From the NCBI GenBank assembly GCA_030728545.1, contig JANQZQ010000089.1:1-12281 (forward strand): a stretch of 12,281 nucleotides of DNA, given 5' to 3'. This stretch comes from Ilumatobacteraceae bacterium. GTDB lineage: Bacteria; Actinomycetota; Acidimicrobiia; Acidimicrobiales; Ilumatobacteraceae. Under the pieces are notes generated by a model, which worked only from the letters and a program-made list of their open reading frames with translations, searched no databases and was not told the DNA's origin. The position numbers were made by a program, and so were the translations under genes. Positions within the stretch are counted from its first letter, which is position 1, and each line of letters opens with the position of its first letter. Below, piece after piece: positions 11,650 to 12,281 of the stretch.

Positions 11650-12281
11650 ATGCCGCGGGCGTCATCCATTTGTGATTCGGTTGGCCGCTTGAAAATTGCG
11701 AGCATTGCGATGCCGGCCGCAAGATAAATAAAGGCATTCATCAGCCACGCAGCATGAATTTCGATTTTTGATACGTCGAGCACCGATTGACCCGCGCTTC
11801 GGGCAGCTTCGACACGCGAGAGTGTCGGGGCTGCGATTGCCAGTGACAGTGCGGCGCCTAGTGCCGTGCCAACTTGTCGAAAGGTGTTGTTGAGTGCCGA
11901 GCCCATTGCCAACTGCGTGGGCTTCAAAAATGCGGTCGCCGAACTTGAGAGCGTCGAGATACTCAAGCCCACGCCGATACCTGTGATGAACATCCACGGC
12001 AAGTAGCGAGTGAGATACGCAGGCGAGTCGGGAATCGTTGCATTCAAACCGAAGGTGCCACCCGCCAGCAGCAATGCCCCAACGAAGAGCACCCGTGAGT
12101 GGCCGAACCGGTCGGCATACTTGCCCGCAAATGGCGCGACGAACGCCGCGCTAGCCGGACCAGGGAATGTGGCAAGGCCGGACATCGCCACGCCGTAGCC
12201 CCACACTGCTTGCAACCAAAACGTATTGAGCAGCCACATGCCGATGAAGCCCATGCTGAAAAGCACACCTGCGACGTTTGC
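11646..12281 (-). CDS. MFS transporter, DHA2 (EmrB/QacA)-like, C-terminal part only
   Basis: The last 211 residues of a membrane transporter; the N-terminus lies beyond the window edge. Several transmembrane helices are visible, including GFIGMWLLNTFWLQAVWGYG, LFVGALLLAGGTFGL, WMFITGIGVGLSISTL and AFIYLAAGIAMLAIF. The loop FAGKYADRFGHSRVL is the second-half copy of MFS motif A (GxxaDrxG). NNTFRQVGTALGAAL matches the FRQxGxALG block of 14-helix proton-drug antiporters. Substrate is unknown, but multidrug or metabolite efflux is likely. The frame stays open to position 12281, so the GTG near 12266 is an internal codon and not the start. Confidence 0.88.
   Translation of the reverse strand, partial: ANVAGVLFSMGFIGMWLLNTFWLQAVWGYGVAMSGLATFPGPASAAFVAPFAGKYADRFGHSRVLFVGALLLAGGTFGLNATIPDSPAYLTRYLPWMFITGIGVGLSISTLSSSATAFLKPTQLAMGSALNNTFRQVGTALGAALSLAIAAPTLSRVEAARSAGQSVLDVSKIEIHAAWLMNAFIYLAAGIAMLAIFKRPTESQMDDARGI

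Overview
The window (about 57% GC by eye) reads as chromosomal DNA from a free-living actinobacterium. The clues are a Ddn-type F420-dependent nitroreductase, a four-helix mycobacterial-holin-like membrane protein, GTG starts, and TANNNT -10 boxes only a few bases before start codons. The very compact layout and moderate GC would suit an aquatic Acidimicrobiia/Ilumatobacter-like lineage, but that placement is an inference. No rRNA, tRNA, CRISPR array, transposase or phage module was seen. Only about 320 bases lie between genes, and there is no gene-free stretch over 300 bases; the longest is 126 bases (5443-5568).

Layout. 1-980 (-): aldo/keto reductase, nearly complete and cut by the window edge. 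1041-2632 (+): DoxX-like membrane protein followed 5 bases later by a photolyase/cryptochrome-type flavoprotein. 2664-4696 (+): two Gfo/Idh/MocA dehydrogenases of different subfamilies with a 2-base gap. 4693-5442 (-): HAD hydrolase of the haloacid-dehalogenase type. 5569-6849 (+): secreted protein with three putative Ig (He_PIG-like) repeats and a two-cysteine C-terminal domain. 6836-7285 and 7303-7770 (-): nucleoside deoxyribosyltransferase and Fur-family repressor. 7829-9295 (+): NAD(P)-binding SDR fused to a DUF2867-type domain. 9305-11649 (+): divergent aldehyde dehydrogenase, F420-dependent nitroreductase and holin-like membrane protein. 11646-12281 (-): C-terminal half of an MFS drug-efflux-type transporter.

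Functionally the region mixes redox enzymes (AKR, two Gfo/Idh/MocA, SDR, ALDH, F420 enzyme), metal-responsive regulation (Fur family), nucleoside salvage and light-related flavin chemistry. Nothing ties all of it into one pathway.

Three observations stand out. First, the photolyase-like protein at 1436-2632 appears circularly permuted: the FAD-binding domain comes first, a domain resembling the usual N-terminal alpha/beta domain comes last, and four cysteines match the pattern of the iron-sulfur photolyases. Second, seven of nine putative unit-leading genes have a TANNNT box 5-8 bases before the start codon and no evident Shine-Dalgarno, while four internal genes have none; this points to widespread leaderless transcription. 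Third, the only sizeable intergenic region, before the secreted protein, carries seven TTGCA/TGCAA pentamers in 124 bases plus a CG-centred dyad.
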